In this document: positions 1-9,594 of the stretch, one piece after another
Numbering within the stretch: position 1 is the first letter of the stretch
Layout of the letters: each line of letters begins with the position of its first letter
Assembly (NCBI RefSeq): GCF_009765785.1
Contig: NZ_LMUT01000007.1
Location: forward strand, 282,067-346,066
Source: Granulicella sp. L46
GTDB lineage: Bacteria > Acidobacteriota > Terriglobia > Terriglobales > Acidobacteriaceae
DNA length: 64,000 nt
Direction of reading: 5' to 3'
Program-made: the position numbers and the translations under genes
The notes under the pieces: generated by a model
Seen by the model: only the letters and a program-made list of their open reading frames with translations
Database searches by the model: none
What the model was told of the DNA's origin: nothing

Positions 1-1485
1 CAGCTGGATGGAGTCGGCAAACGAACCCGGCTTTACACTGGTCACGGTAACGCCGCCCGCGATGTGCAGACGGCTCTGCAGCTGCTGTGGAACTGCCTGC
101 ACAGTGATTCCGAACTTGCTCTGTCCTGCATCTGCGGGGCCCGGCTCATTGGAATCATCCTCTGCTTTGCCCTGGTTCTCATACAGCTTGGAGCGATCCG
201 CAATGCCGCAGGCGATCGTGATCTGCTTACCTCCGCGAAGAACTCCCAGACTTACCGTCGATCCCGGATGTTTCATGGAGACGATGGCGATTAGTTCATC
301 GCCGTTCTTGATCTGCTTCCCGTCCACGGACACGATAACGTCCCGTGGCTGGATGCCCGCCTTTGCCGCCGGTCCACCCGGAACCACCTCACCGACCATG
401 ACGCCGCCGTTTGAGAATCCGTATTCCCTTGCGACCGCCGACGATGTAGCCGGCTGGAATTGAATGCCGATCGAACCGCGGACGACCTTGTGCTCGGGCG
501 CAATCAGCTGGTTGTAGACGCCGATGATCACGTTCGACGGCATCGCGAACCCAATGCCTTCATTGCCGGCCGACTGCGTAAAGATGGCGGTGTTCATGCC
601 AATCACTTCGCCCTGCATATCCACCAGCGGTCCACCCGAGTTGCCGGGATTGATCGCAGCATCGGTCTGAATAAACTTCTGGAACTCGTTCTTGGCGACG
701 CCATTCGCATCGCCGCCTTCGTCGATCGAACGGTTGCGCGCCGAGATGATGCCCGCCGACACCGTCTCCGACAAACCAAACGGCTCGCCAATCGCCAGCA
801 CCCAGTCGCCTACCTGCGCGCTATCCGAGTTGCCCAACTTCACCGTTGGCAGAGGAGTGTCGCTCTTGATCTTGATCACCGCAATGTCGGTTTCCTTGTC
901 CACACCCACCACCGTCGCAAGCCGACCCGGATCGGTCGAATCTTCAGAGTCCGTCGAGAGCTTCACATAGATCCGATCCGCCTTGTCGATCACATGGTTG
1001 TTGGTAATGATGTAGCCGCGCGGATCAACAATAAAGCCAGAACCCAGCGCCCGGCTTGGACCGGTTTCTTCTTGTCCGCCTCCAGGCTGTCCGCCAAAGA
1101 AGTGGTTGAAGAAGTCCTGCATGCCCTGGTCGCCCTGGCCACCCTCGGGATTTTGCCCGCGCGGGTTGCGTCCCGTCGGCCCTTCCTGCTGCCCGGGAGT
1201 TGCGCTCTCCTTCGGCAGGATCTCCGTGTTGATGTTGACGACCGCAGGACCCACCTGCTTCGCAATCGCCGAGAAGCCGTTCGACAGCGTCACTGGATTC
1301 GGAACCTGTAGCGGTTTTGCATCGCTGCTATCGACGGCGGCTTGCTTGGCACTGACGCGGCCGGTCAGCATCGACCCGGCCAGAACGCAGGCGGAAAGTG
1401 TTCCAAGTATCGTAAAAGTGGTCACCAGGCGTCCGCCGCGGATCTTGTCCCGCCAGCCCTGCCCGAATCGATTCGATGAGTCCAT
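1..1485 (-). CDS. htrA: HtrA/Do-family serine protease (C-terminus cut by window edge)
   Basis: A periplasmic or membrane-anchored protease-chaperone that degrades misfolded envelope proteins. Reading the reverse strand from ATG at 1485 gives an N-terminal membrane/signal segment (residues about 20-45). A Gly/Gln-rich linker follows. The trypsin-like domain shows His in TNNHVID, Asp in TDIAVIK and the nucleophile Ser in NPGNSGGPL, so the triad is complete. A first PDZ domain follows (VPGGPAAKAGIQPRD region) and a second has just begun when the window ends. The start is supported by GAGG about 11 bases upstream. An in-frame ATG at 1557 would add 24 residues but has no clear ribosome site. The frame is open to base 1, so the stop lies outside the window. 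Family assignment is firm; whether it is DegP, DegQ or DegS type is not decided. Confidence 0.93.
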   Translation of the reverse strand, partial: MDSSNRFGQGWRDKIRGGRLVTTFTILGTLSACVLAGSMLTGRVSAKQAAVDSSDAKPLQVPNPVTLSNGFSAIAKQVGPAVVNINTEILPKESATPGQQEGPTGRNPRGQNPEGGQGDQGMQDFFNHFFGGQPGGGQEETGPSRALGSGFIVDPRGYIITNNHVIDKADRIYVKLSTDSEDSTDPGRLATVVGVDKETDIAVIKIKSDTPLPTVKLGNSDSAQVGDWVLAIGEPFGLSETVSAGIISARNRSIDEGGDANGVAKNEFQKFIQTDAAINPGNSGGPLVDMQGEVIGMNTAIFTQSAGNEGIGFAMPSNVIIGVYNQLIAPEHKVVRGSIGIQFQPATSSAVAREYGFSNGGVMVGEVVPGGPAAKAGIQPRDVIVSVDGKQIKNGDELIAIVSMKHPGSTVSLGVLRGGKQITIACGIADRSKLYENQGKAEDDSNEPGPADAGQSKFGITVQAVPQQLQSRLHIAGGVTVTSVKPGSFADSIQL

Positions 1486-1709
1486 TGTCGTATTTATCCT
1501 CGTGATTGCTTCTGATTGCCTTCTAGATGTCGTGAACTTCTGCGCCTGCGCGGCCATGCTCTCATAGGGTCTACGCCGTCCGCCGCTTGCGCATTTCGTT
1601 CGCCACCGTAATAGACGTGAACGGCGGAGAAAGGTCGCGGCGTGTACCGGTTTGGGTTGCCTTCGGCCGGTCTTTTCCCGCTTCCGTCTTTAAGTATGCA
1701 TCTTCTAGA

Positions 1710-2621
1710 TTACGCGCCCGCGATGGGTAGGAGTTGGCTCTTACCCCGGGAGGTTGGCCGCAGCTCCGCCAACAGGATTCCGGCCAGAATCAACCCCGCC
1801 CCCAGCATCGCCCGCCGCCCCAGCTGCTCGCCAAAGAAAAGCAGGGAAGTCAGCCACGCGAACACTGGTTCCAGCGTGAAAATCAGCGCAGTATGCGACG
1901 CCGGGAGATACTGTTGCGCCCAGCTCTGGATCGTAAAAGCCGCCGCCGTAGCCAGGACCGCGGTCACGCCCAGCGCGATCCATAGCATCGCCGTCCCGTG
2001 GAAGTACGGCCGCCCGCCCAGCGGCAGCGTCGCCAGCAACACCACCGCAGCAAACCCGATCTGCAGCGTCCCCAATCTTCTCGCAGACACCCTCGGCGCC
2101 GCTCGCGCCAGCATCAGCAGATGCGCCGCAAACGCCACCGCGCACCCCAGGCAAAGCCACTCCCCCAAACCAATTCCCGAAAGCAACGCCGTCCCCGCAC
2201 CCGGCGGACTCGTCAACAGCACCAGCCCCGCAAACGCCAGCACCGCCCCGGCGTAAGTATCGAACGTCGGCCGCAACGACCCCGGCAAAGCAACTCCAGG
2301 AATCGCGCTCATCAACGGCACAATCACCACCACCAGCCCGGTAAGAAACGCAGCCTTCGAAGCCGTCGTGAATTTCAACCCCGTGGTCTGAAATTGGTAA
2401 CCCAGTCCCAGAAACAACCCCGCCGCCGCTCCCAGCTTCAAGTCCGTCCGCGTCATCCCGCGCAGACTCGGCCAGTTCACCGCCGCCAGCACCGCGAACG
2501 CCAGCGCCATACGCACGAAATTGAACATCAGCGGAGTAGTTGCCGTCAGCGCCGACTTCACCAGCGAAAACGTCATCCCCCAAACCAATACAACTGCCAG
2601 CAGCAGCACATACGCCAGCAC
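1710..2621 (-). CDS. EamA-family (DMT superfamily) transporter
   Basis: Predicted inner-membrane drug/metabolite transporter of about 303 residues, the usual length for the family. It has about ten hydrophobic segments in two EamA repeats. The first begins at the N-terminal LAYVLLLAVVLVWGMTF segment, a typical EamA opening. The second ends with TLEPVFAWLTSLLFFGEQL, the classic second-repeat signature. I chose the GTG at 2621 because GGAGG lies 6 bases upstream; a neighbouring GTG at 2624 is only 3 bases from it. A longer reading from 2828 would add an Arg-rich stretch overlapping the upstream gene and is unlikely. It is the last gene of the truA operon, 43 bases after the amidohydrolase. The substrate cannot be told from sequence. 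Confidence 0.88.
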   Translation of the reverse strand: MLAYVLLLAVVLVWGMTFSLVKSALTATTPLMFNFVRMALAFAVLAAVNWPSLRGMTRTDLKLGAAAGLFLGLGYQFQTTGLKFTTASKAAFLTGLVVVIVPLMSAIPGVALPGSLRPTFDTYAGAVLAFAGLVLLTSPPGAGTALLSGIGLGEWLCLGCAVAFAAHLLMLARAAPRVSARRLGTLQIGFAAVVLLATLPLGGRPYFHGTAMLWIALGVTAVLATAAAFTIQSWAQQYLPASHTALIFTLEPVFAWLTSLLFFGEQLGRRAMLGAGLILAGILLAELRPTSRGKSQLLPIAGA

Positions 2622-2664
2622 CACATGCCTCCGCGCCCCGGGTCCGGATTTTGGGACCTGAGTT

Positions 2665-4455
2665 TTAGGGCGCAAGGTACACCGTATTCCCGGCAACCAC
2701 TGTCCGCAGCACCTGTGTGTGCAGCACCTCCTGCGGCGACGCCTTCGTGATATCCCGGTCCAGCACGACCATATCGGCCAGGTAACCTGGCTCCAGCCGC
2801 CCCTTGATCTTCTCGCGAAACTCCGCAAACGCCGACGCCTGCGTGTACGCGTAAATCGCCTCGTCGATCGTCAGCTTCTCCTGCGGTTGGAACGTCTGTG
2901 TTCCTTCGACATTCTGCCGCGTAATCGCCGCATACAGTCCACGGAATGGCGAGATCGACTCCACCGGATAATCGGTCCCAAACGCAAGCGTCACGCCATG
3001 ATCCAGAAACGACTTCCACGCATACGCCCGCTTCACGCGCTCCGGTCCAAGCCGCGCCTCGGCCCACGCCATATCGGTCAGCAGGTGCGACGGCTGCATA
3101 CTCGCAATTACGCCCAGCTCCGCAAACCGCTCAAACGATCCCGGCGACACCACCTGCGCGTGCTCAATCCGAAACCGAAAATCCTTCGGCTTAACCGCCA
3201 CCGACGGATCCGTCGTCACCACACCCGAACCCGCATTCTTCGGCGCTGCCGCCACATTTGCCGGCCGCCCAACCTGCTCGGCCGCGGACATCGCATTCAA
3301 CGCCATATCGTTTGCCCGATCTCCAATCGCATGAAACCCCAGCTGAAATCCATCCGCCGCCCGCACAGCTGCCATCTGGTTCAGCTTGCTCTGGTCATAG
3401 CGCGCAATCCCATAGTTGTTCGGATCATCCGAGTAGGGCTCATTCATCGCTGCCGTCCGCGATCCGAGCGACCCATCCATAAACCCCTTCAGAAACGTCA
3501 GGTGCAGCAACGGATCATCCGGCGGATGACTCGCGCGCCGCTCGTCCAGCACGCCAACCGGCTGATTGAAATCGATCCACTCCGCGATCCGCAGGTGCAG
3601 CGACCCCTGATCCTCCATCTCTTCCATCGCCAGGAAGTCTTCCCAGTCCGAAAAATCCTGGATCGATGTCACTCCATGCGACAGCGCATCCTGCATGGAC
3701 AGCTCAATCGCCTTGCGCCGCACCGCCAGGCTCGGCGCAGGAATCACCTTCTCGACCAGCGCCATCGTCGGCCCTTCGCGAATGATCCCCGTAGCATGCC
3801 CATCGGCGTCGCGATCGATCTGCCCACCCTTTGGGTTCATCGTCGCGTCCGTAATCCCCGCCGCCTTCAGCGCCGCCGTATTCGCAATCGCAATATGCCC
3901 ATCCGTTCGCTCCAGAAACGCGGGATGCCCCGCACTCACCGCGTCCAGATCCTGCCGCGTCGGCAGCTTCGTGCCCGGCCACTTCGTGTGGTCCCATCCG
4001 CCGCCGAGAATCCACTCACCTGGCCCTAACTTCACCGCATACGCCTGCACGTTCGCGAGCATCACCGCCAGCGACGGCACGTTCACAAGATCCAACGAGA
4101 GCCGCTGCCGCCCGGCCGGAGCCATATGTGTATGCGCGTCATTGAAACCCGGCATCGCAAACGCACCCTTCAAATCCACCGTCTTCGTGTGCGCATCCTT
4201 CAGTGCCAGCATTGCGGCATCGCCACCCACCGCCACAATCTTTCCCGCGCGCATCGCCACGGCCGACACACGCCCCGGCGCAGGGTCGGTATCGCCCGCC
4301 TTCAGCCGCGTCCCGGTAAGAATGTTGCCATCATAAAAAATAGTGTCGGGCGCCACTGAATTCCCGGCCTTCGCAGCCTGTCCCAACGCCAGTAACCCCG
4401 CCGCAAACCCCAAGCCCCATCCAGCCAGCACGCACATCCGTACAAGTGTTCTCAC
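2665..4455 (-). CDS. Secreted amidohydrolase (YtcJ-like metal-dependent hydrolase)
   Basis: A 596-residue amidohydrolase of the COG1574/YtcJ type, which hydrolyses amide bonds of unknown substrates. An N-terminal signal peptide (residues 1-30, hydrophobic core VLAGWGLGFAAGLLALG) suggests export. The metal-binding motif FNDAHTHMAP lies near residue 105. Later family landmarks are GGWDHTKWP, FMDGSLGSRTAAM, a GFHAIGDRAND histidine, RIEHAQ and FGTDYPVESISPF. It starts with GTG whose GTGA overlaps the stop of the upstream M20 peptidase gene, so translation is probably coupled. Length and motif order match the family. The physiological substrate is unknown. Confidence 0.9.
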   Translation of the reverse strand: MRTLVRMCVLAGWGLGFAAGLLALGQAAKAGNSVAPDTIFYDGNILTGTRLKAGDTDPAPGRVSAVAMRAGKIVAVGGDAAMLALKDAHTKTVDLKGAFAMPGFNDAHTHMAPAGRQRLSLDLVNVPSLAVMLANVQAYAVKLGPGEWILGGGWDHTKWPGTKLPTRQDLDAVSAGHPAFLERTDGHIAIANTAALKAAGITDATMNPKGGQIDRDADGHATGIIREGPTMALVEKVIPAPSLAVRRKAIELSMQDALSHGVTSIQDFSDWEDFLAMEEMEDQGSLHLRIAEWIDFNQPVGVLDERRASHPPDDPLLHLTFLKGFMDGSLGSRTAAMNEPYSDDPNNYGIARYDQSKLNQMAAVRAADGFQLGFHAIGDRANDMALNAMSAAEQVGRPANVAAAPKNAGSGVVTTDPSVAVKPKDFRFRIEHAQVVSPGSFERFAELGVIASMQPSHLLTDMAWAEARLGPERVKRAYAWKSFLDHGVTLAFGTDYPVESISPFRGLYAAITRQNVEGTQTFQPQEKLTIDEAIYAYTQASAFAEFREKIKGRLEPGYLADMVVLDRDITKASPQEVLHTQVLRTVVAGNTVYLAP

Positions 4456-5720
4456 GACCCAAAGTTTATCCCAGCATTTAGCGCGACAGGCACCTTATCG
4501 CTCTCCGCGGTCATCGCGCAGATATCTAGCAGCAGCAGCAAAACCCTTCGCAGCGCTAGGTCGCGCCCCGTCGGATCGTATCCCTCCTGCAGTGTATGAA
4601 TCCCCCAACCCACGCCGCCCGCACCGATTGCCAGCGCCGGAACCCCGAGTGACAGCGGCAGGTTCGCGTCGGTGGATCCAATGCGGGCCTCGGTCGCAAT
4701 CCCCAAATGCCGATCCACTGCCTTCAAACTCATCGCCAGCCCGGAGCTCGCCGCAAGCGCTCCGGCCGCCCGATTTCCAATTCGCTCCACATGCAGCTTC
4801 AACGCGGCCTCACCCCTCCGTTGGTTTTCCGCATCCACGATTCGCGTCAGCGTCTCGAGCAGTCCCAGCTCCACCCGGTCCAGCTCGATCCCCGACACCG
4901 ACCGCAAATCCAGGTCGGCCGTTGCCAACTCCGGAATCGAATTCACCGACGTCCCTCCCCGAACCACCCCGCAATTCAGCGTCGTCCGCGGCCGCGTCGG
5001 CAGCCGCAATCTCCCCAGCTCCACCAACGCCGCCGCCAGCGTCATGATCGGATTCGCCCTTCCAGCATCGGCCCACGAGTGCCCACCCGGCCCCGCGATC
5101 GTCACCCGCAATCGTCTGCTCCCTAGCGCCCGATCCACCACCATTGCGTCGCCGCCACCCTCCAGCGCAATCGCCGCCCGCACCCTCCCGGCATATGGCG
5201 CTTCCGCAAAAAGATGCCGCATCCCGCGCAGATCTCCCTCACCCTCCTCGCCCACATTTGCCGCGAACAAAATCGTGCACCCCGGAACAATCGCCGCATG
5301 CTTCAGCGCCGCCGCCAACCCCAGCAGCGCCGTCAACCCAGCTCCATTATCGCAAGCCCCGGGACCGAGAATCTTCGCCTCCTCCTCTCGCGGCACGCAA
5401 TCCGTCCCGACAGGGAAGACCGTATCCAGATGCGCCGACAGCATCACAACGGGCCCGTTATCCCCCGCGCCTTCAGCCCCCAGTTCCGCAACCGCATTAC
5501 CCGCCGCATCCACCCGCGCGTCCGCTAGCCCCATCTCGCGAAACCTTTCGCAGAACCACGCCGCCCGCTCCGCCTCACCAAACGGCGGCGCCGGAATTCC
5601 CAAAAACTCCATCTGCCACCGCCGCATCCGCGCCTCATGCAAATGCAGCCACGCAAACGCCCGATGCACGGCACGATCGCTCGCCAGCGCCGCAATCCTC
5701 CGATTGTTCACAGCGCTCAT
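4452..5720 (-). CDS. M20-family metallopeptidase
   Basis: A 422-residue di-zinc peptidase/deacylase of the M20 (ArgE/DapE/carboxypeptidase G2/PepT) group. Metal-site motifs are in order: MLSAHLDTVFPVG (His and Asp), CDNGAGLTALLG (bridging Asp), NVGEEGEGDLRG (catalytic Glu pair) and a late HTLQEGYDP histidine. The dimerisation (lid) domain begins around the RVTIAGPGGHSWADAG segment. No signal peptide is visible, so it is probably cytoplasmic. Its ATG overlaps the truA stop (ATGA) and its own stop overlaps the amidohydrolase start, making a translationally coupled row of hydrolases. Substrate (peptide or N-acyl amino acid) is not determinable. Confidence 0.9.
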   Translation of the reverse strand: MSAVNNRRIAALASDRAVHRAFAWLHLHEARMRRWQMEFLGIPAPPFGEAERAAWFCERFREMGLADARVDAAGNAVAELGAEGAGDNGPVVMLSAHLDTVFPVGTDCVPREEEAKILGPGACDNGAGLTALLGLAAALKHAAIVPGCTILFAANVGEEGEGDLRGMRHLFAEAPYAGRVRAAIALEGGGDAMVVDRALGSRRLRVTIAGPGGHSWADAGRANPIMTLAAALVELGRLRLPTRPRTTLNCGVVRGGTSVNSIPELATADLDLRSVSGIELDRVELGLLETLTRIVDAENQRRGEAALKLHVERIGNRAAGALAASSGLAMSLKAVDRHLGIATEARIGSTDANLPLSLGVPALAIGAGGVGWGIHTLQEGYDPTGRDLALRRVLLLLLDICAMTAESDKVPVALNAGINFGS

Positions 5721-6541
5721 GGCTGCAACCCCGCGCCGGACTGATCGCCCACATCACCGTATTCCACCGCCACCAAAAACAACCCCTGCGCCGGAGCGGT
5801 AGGCCCTGCCGCTGCCCGATCCTTCGCGGCCAAAATCCTCTGCATCTCCTCCGCCTGCAAACTCCCGCGCCCCACCTCGGCCAGTGTCCCCACAATATTC
5901 CGTACCATGTGGTGCAAAAACCCGCTCCCTGTCACTCGATACCGCAGCAACCCATCCTCCTGCACTACCTCTGACGCAAAGATCGTCTTCACCGGATTCG
6001 GCCCGGTCGACCCATCCTCTCTCTCTGCCCTATCTGGATCGACGGCCGCGAACGAAGTGAAATCGTGCGTCCCACACAGCATCGCCGCCGCCTGCTTCAT
6101 CGCCTGGATCTCGAGCGCCCACCGGCAAGACCATACGTACGGCGCAATAAACGGGGGGCAGATATTTTCTTCATCCAGCTCTTCCATTCTTCGCTCAAAG
6201 ATTCTGTATTCATAGGTTTTTCGTACCGCACTATGTCGCGCATGGAATTCCTGGGCCGCCTCCTCCACCTTCAGCACCCGAACACTCTGCGGCAGCGACC
6301 GATTCATCGCCCTCAACAAGTTTTCTGCCGGAATCTCCGCCTCCAGCGCAAAGCTCGCCACCTGTGCCAGCGCATGTACCCCTGCGTCCGTCCGCCCTGA
6401 CCCCTGCGGCAGCACTCGCTCTCCCGTCATCTTTTCCAACACCGCCGCCAACGTGCCCTGCACCGTCGGCCGGCCCGGCTGCACCTGCCAGCCCTGGAAG
6501 GCCGACCCGTCGTAACTGAGAACAATCTTCCAGAAAGTCAT
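5717..6541 (-). CDS. truA: tRNA pseudouridine(38-40) synthase TruA
   Basis: Converts uridines 38-40 of the tRNA anticodon stem to pseudouridine. The 274-residue product begins with the typical WKIVLSYDGSAFQGWQ strand and carries GSGRTDAGVHALAQVASF (about residues 47-64), whose Asp is the catalytic nucleophile. The second half contains SGFLHHMVRNIVGTLAEVGRG, the family's C-terminal signature. Length is normal. It heads the minus-strand operon with the M20 peptidase, amidohydrolase and EamA transporter, and is divergent from the TolC gene across a 240-base gap. That gap holds two copies of CCGACAGCT (6709 and 6735), of unknown meaning. Confidence 0.96.
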   Translation of the reverse strand: MTFWKIVLSYDGSAFQGWQVQPGRPTVQGTLAAVLEKMTGERVLPQGSGRTDAGVHALAQVASFALEAEIPAENLLRAMNRSLPQSVRVLKVEEAAQEFHARHSAVRKTYEYRIFERRMEELDEENICPPFIAPYVWSCRWALEIQAMKQAAAMLCGTHDFTSFAAVDPDRAEREDGSTGPNPVKTIFASEVVQEDGLLRYRVTGSGFLHHMVRNIVGTLAEVGRGSLQAEEMQRILAAKDRAAAGPTAPAQGLFLVAVEYGDVGDQSGAGLQP

Positions 6542-6781
6542 CGTCGCGCGCTGGCCTCCTCCCCATTGTAGAGAGGTCGATCCTTCTCATGGTGAGCCGT
6601 CCACCCTCCTTATCTTGAGCGGTCGATTTCCCTTTACTGGATATACTTGGAGTGTTCTCCCACAACCGTCTGGAACCAACCGGCCTCGATCGCCGTATAG
6701 AAAATTGACCGACAGCTTTTAGAAACCTATTAGCCCGACAGCTCTACAACCCAATCAAGCTGCACGCTGGAGAAGTGAATC

Positions 6782-8920
6782 GTGAAATTGAGGCATTGGC
6801 AGGCGAGTGTCTGCGTGGCACTTACGTTGGTGAGCACCATACCCCCAGCCGCCATTGCGCAGGCTGCCGCTCAGCAAACCACTCTGAGCAACCAACCAGC
6901 GAGCCCCACCGCGCCCGCTGTTCCCCAGGCGGTTCAGAACGACACCACGGGAACTCCAGGCTTCCCTCAGGCACCTACGCCAAAGTTCACCGAGCCCCTC
7001 TACCTTCGCTCAAGCCTCAAGGATTACAGCAAGGGCAAGCTAGGTTTCCCGAACCCGCTACGCTGGTACACCGCGACCAACTACCCAGCGCCGCGCCTCG
7101 GCGACACTCCCCATCTCAACGACCTGCTACGCGACGGCAAAATCTATCTCAGCCTTTCCGATGCCATCACCCTCACGCTTGAGGACAACTTCGACATCGC
7201 CATCGCCCGCATCAATCTCGATATCGCCGACACCGATATCCTGCGCGCCCGGGCCGGCGCCAGCTTGCGCGGCGTCTCCGCCGGCCTCATTACCAATACC
7301 CTCGGCGGCACCAGCTCCACCATCACCGGCGGCGGCGGTCCCGGCGGCACCTCCACCGGCACCGGCGGCACGGGGAGCGGCGCAAACGGTCTCGTGCTCA
7401 GCACCAGCGGCGGTGGTCCCGTCCCCTACAACATGGATCCCGTCCTTAGCGGCAATCTCGAGTACCAGGCACAGAGCCAGCAGCAGTCCAATCTGCTCTT
7501 CTCGGGCGGCCTCCCTTCGCTCTACACCGACACCAGCACCTACAACTTCACCTACCAGCAGGGCTTCGGCACTGGAACTCTCTTCAACGTTGGCTTCAAT
7601 AACAGCCGCATCAGCTCCAACAATCCCTTCGACACCTACAGCCCGTCGATCACCACCGGCTTCACCGCGACCGTCACCCAGCATCTTCTCCAGGGCTTCG
7701 GCACCGGCATTCAGGACCGCTTCATCCTGCAGGCCAAGAACAATCGCCGCATCACTGACTCCGCCTTCCGCCAGCAACTTCTCTACACCGTCAACCAGGT
7801 CGAAAACATCTACTGGGGCCTGGTCAGCGCCTATGAGGACGAGCAGGCCAAGGAGCGCGCTCTCGCCCAGTCCACTCAACTCACCGAGGACAACCGCAAG
7901 CAGCTCCAGATCGGCACCCTCGCCCCGCTCGATGTCGTCAACTCCGATGCCTCCGTCGCCGCCGACAAGCAGGCTCTTATTGCCTCGCAAACCAATCTCG
8001 AATACCAACAGCTCATCATGAAGCAGGCGATCGCGCATAACCTCAACGATCCCCAGATCTCCGCTGCGCCCATCGTTCCAACCGACCGCGTAGCCCTCGA
8101 TCGCCTCCCCGAAGAAGACCAGCCGGTCGAAAGCCTGATCGCCGACGCCTACGCCAACAACCCCCAGATCGAGCAGGCTGTTCTCAACATGAAGAACAAC
8201 CGCATCACCATCAAGGCGGAAAAGAACGGCCTCCTTCCCGTACTCGACGCCTTCGCCTTCTACGGAGGCACTGGCCTCGCCGGCGCCCAGAACCCCGACG
8301 CTATCGACTTCAATACCGGTGAGCCTTACACTCCCGGCTACTTCCCGAGTATCAGCTACGGCACAGCGCTCAACAACCTCATCAACAACAGCTCACCCAA
8401 CAAAGGCGTCGGCGTCAACCTCACCATCCCCCTGCGCAATCGCACCGCACAGGCCGATCAGGTTCGCTCCCAGATGGAGCTCCGCCAATCCGAGATGCGT
8501 CTCCAGCAGCTCTACACCCAGATTCGCATCCAGATCATCAACAGCCGCTACGCCCTAACCAACGACCGCGCCCAGGTAGCCGCCGCGCAGGCCCAGCATG
8601 ACTACGCCGGACAGAGCCTCATCGCCGAGCAGAAGAAGTACAAGCTCGGCGCCTCCACCAGCGCCAACGTTCTGCAGCAGGGAAGAAACCTCGCCATTGC
8701 CGAGAACTCCCTCATCTCAGCCACTGCGGCCTACGCCAAAGATCGAGCCGCGCTGCTCCAACTTATGGCCACCACCCTCGACCGCTACAACATCAGCATC
8801 ACGGACGCCGCCTCCGGAACCATCACCCAGGCTCCGGCCATCCCCGGCCTCACCGCCCCTAAGCCCGAAGCCGCGCCCGAGCCCATCACCAACACGCCGC
8901 CCCCGCCACCCAACCAGTAA
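6782..8920 (+). CDS. TolC-family outer membrane efflux protein
   Basis: Outer-membrane channel of a tripartite efflux or type I secretion system. It starts with GTG, with GGAGAAG about 8 bases upstream. A signal peptide (residues 1-28, cut after IAQA) is followed by the periplasmic domain. Long alpha-helical coiled stretches (such as QVENIYWGLVSAYEDEQAKERAL and NVLQQGRNLAIAENSLISATAAYAKDRAALLQL regions) are the OEP repeats. At 712 residues it is much longer than classical TolC. The extra length is an N-terminal extension, a Gly/Thr-rich insert around residues 175-215 and a Pro-rich tail. No inner-membrane pump or adaptor gene is adjacent, so its partner system is elsewhere. Confidence 0.88.
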   Translation: MKLRHWQASVCVALTLVSTIPPAAIAQAAAQQTTLSNQPASPTAPAVPQAVQNDTTGTPGFPQAPTPKFTEPLYLRSSLKDYSKGKLGFPNPLRWYTATNYPAPRLGDTPHLNDLLRDGKIYLSLSDAITLTLEDNFDIAIARINLDIADTDILRARAGASLRGVSAGLITNTLGGTSSTITGGGGPGGTSTGTGGTGSGANGLVLSTSGGGPVPYNMDPVLSGNLEYQAQSQQQSNLLFSGGLPSLYTDTSTYNFTYQQGFGTGTLFNVGFNNSRISSNNPFDTYSPSITTGFTATVTQHLLQGFGTGIQDRFILQAKNNRRITDSAFRQQLLYTVNQVENIYWGLVSAYEDEQAKERALAQSTQLTEDNRKQLQIGTLAPLDVVNSDASVAADKQALIASQTNLEYQQLIMKQAIAHNLNDPQISAAPIVPTDRVALDRLPEEDQPVESLIADAYANNPQIEQAVLNMKNNRITIKAEKNGLLPVLDAFAFYGGTGLAGAQNPDAIDFNTGEPYTPGYFPSISYGTALNNLINNSSPNKGVGVNLTIPLRNRTAQADQVRSQMELRQSEMRLQQLYTQIRIQIINSRYALTNDRAQVAAAQAQHDYAGQSLIAEQKKYKLGASTSANVLQQGRNLAIAENSLISATAAYAKDRAALLQLMATTLDRYNISITDAASGTITQAPAIPGLTAPKPEAAPEPITNTPPPPPNQ

Positions 8921-8937
8921 TCGTCAACCGGCCGTCG

Positions 8938-9594
8938 TCATGACAAGTGCTCGACGGCCAGCGGTCTCCGATAAAAGAAGTAGCCGAGCAGGACAACTCC
9001 GCTTCCAAGCAGCAACCACGAGGGCGGTTCGGGGGTCAGATCGTATGCCCCCACTTGTCCCGACAGCGTCAGCGTGCCGCTGGTTTGGTAGTAAAAGCTA
9101 AAACCGTCATCAGTAGCGATAATCTCACTGTTACCCGGCGCTCCATTGAGGCCTGACGCGTCAATCACATAAAAGAATTTGCCGCCAACATTGTCCTCCC
9201 CCGGCATATAGAAATCCACGCCATCATCGAGGGTTCCGATGCTGGACACGATTATCCCGTTAGGCGAATTGCTAAACTGGAAGCCACCGCTGCTGCCGCC
9301 GAGATCCGACGAGCCATTCAGCTCGGGGATCAGCGGATACTTACCTTGCACGAAGGGTGAGGGTGGAACATTGCTGACGGCCGTGATCGTTCCACCAGTC
9401 TCCAGAAAGACGTTTACATCGGCCGGGTTGGTGGACCACGTGAGGCTCCCCGTAAGCGTCCCGGAAGCGTCGACGTAGGTTCCGCTGCTGTTCGGCGTGG
9501 AAACAAAGCTGAAATCGATCGTGTCAGCCTTTGCGCTTCCTGCAAGTCCAAGAAGCGAGACGAATACCACCAATGCGAGCGTAGGTCTTTGCAT
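8938..9594 (-). CDS. PEP-CTERM sorting domain protein
   Basis: Secreted 218-residue protein with an N-terminal signal peptide (residues 1-23, ending GSAKA) and a C-terminal PEP-CTERM tail: PEPPSWLLLG, a hydrophobic helix, then FFYRRPL. Known PEP-CTERM proteins are processed by an exosortase and attached to the envelope or exopolysaccharide. The middle is Gly/Ser/Thr-rich beta-type sequence with no recognised domain. The start has an excellent ribosome site (GGAGG, 5 bases before ATG). It converges with the TolC gene. No exosortase gene is in the window. Confidence 0.85.
   Translation of the reverse strand: MQRPTLALVVFVSLLGLAGSAKADTIDFSFVSTPNSSGTYVDASGTLTGSLTWSTNPADVNVFLETGGTITAVSNVPPSPFVQGKYPLIPELNGSSDLGGSSGGFQFSNSPNGIIVSSIGTLDDGVDFYMPGEDNVGGKFFYVIDASGLNGAPGNSEIIATDDGFSFYYQTSGTLTLSGQVGAYDLTPEPPSWLLLGSGVVLLGYFFYRRPLAVEHLS

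Noticed and set aside
8..1567. Several plus-strand frames (for example 460-1311) across the protease region
   Set aside because: They are antisense to the HtrA gene, which has a full catalytic triad and PDZ domain on the minus strand.
1741..2750. Gly-rich minus frame (1741-2583) and Arg/Gln-rich plus frame (1998-2750)
   Set aside because: Both are shadows of the EamA transporter with compositions typical of off-frame high-GC DNA.
6709..6743. CCGACAGCT direct repeat in the truA-tolC gap
   Set aside because: Only two 9-base copies, 26 bases apart; too little to call an operator.
7127..8038. 303-residue minus-strand frame inside the TolC gene
   Set aside because: Gly/Ala/Glu-biased antisense reading; the plus strand has a signal peptide and porin helices.
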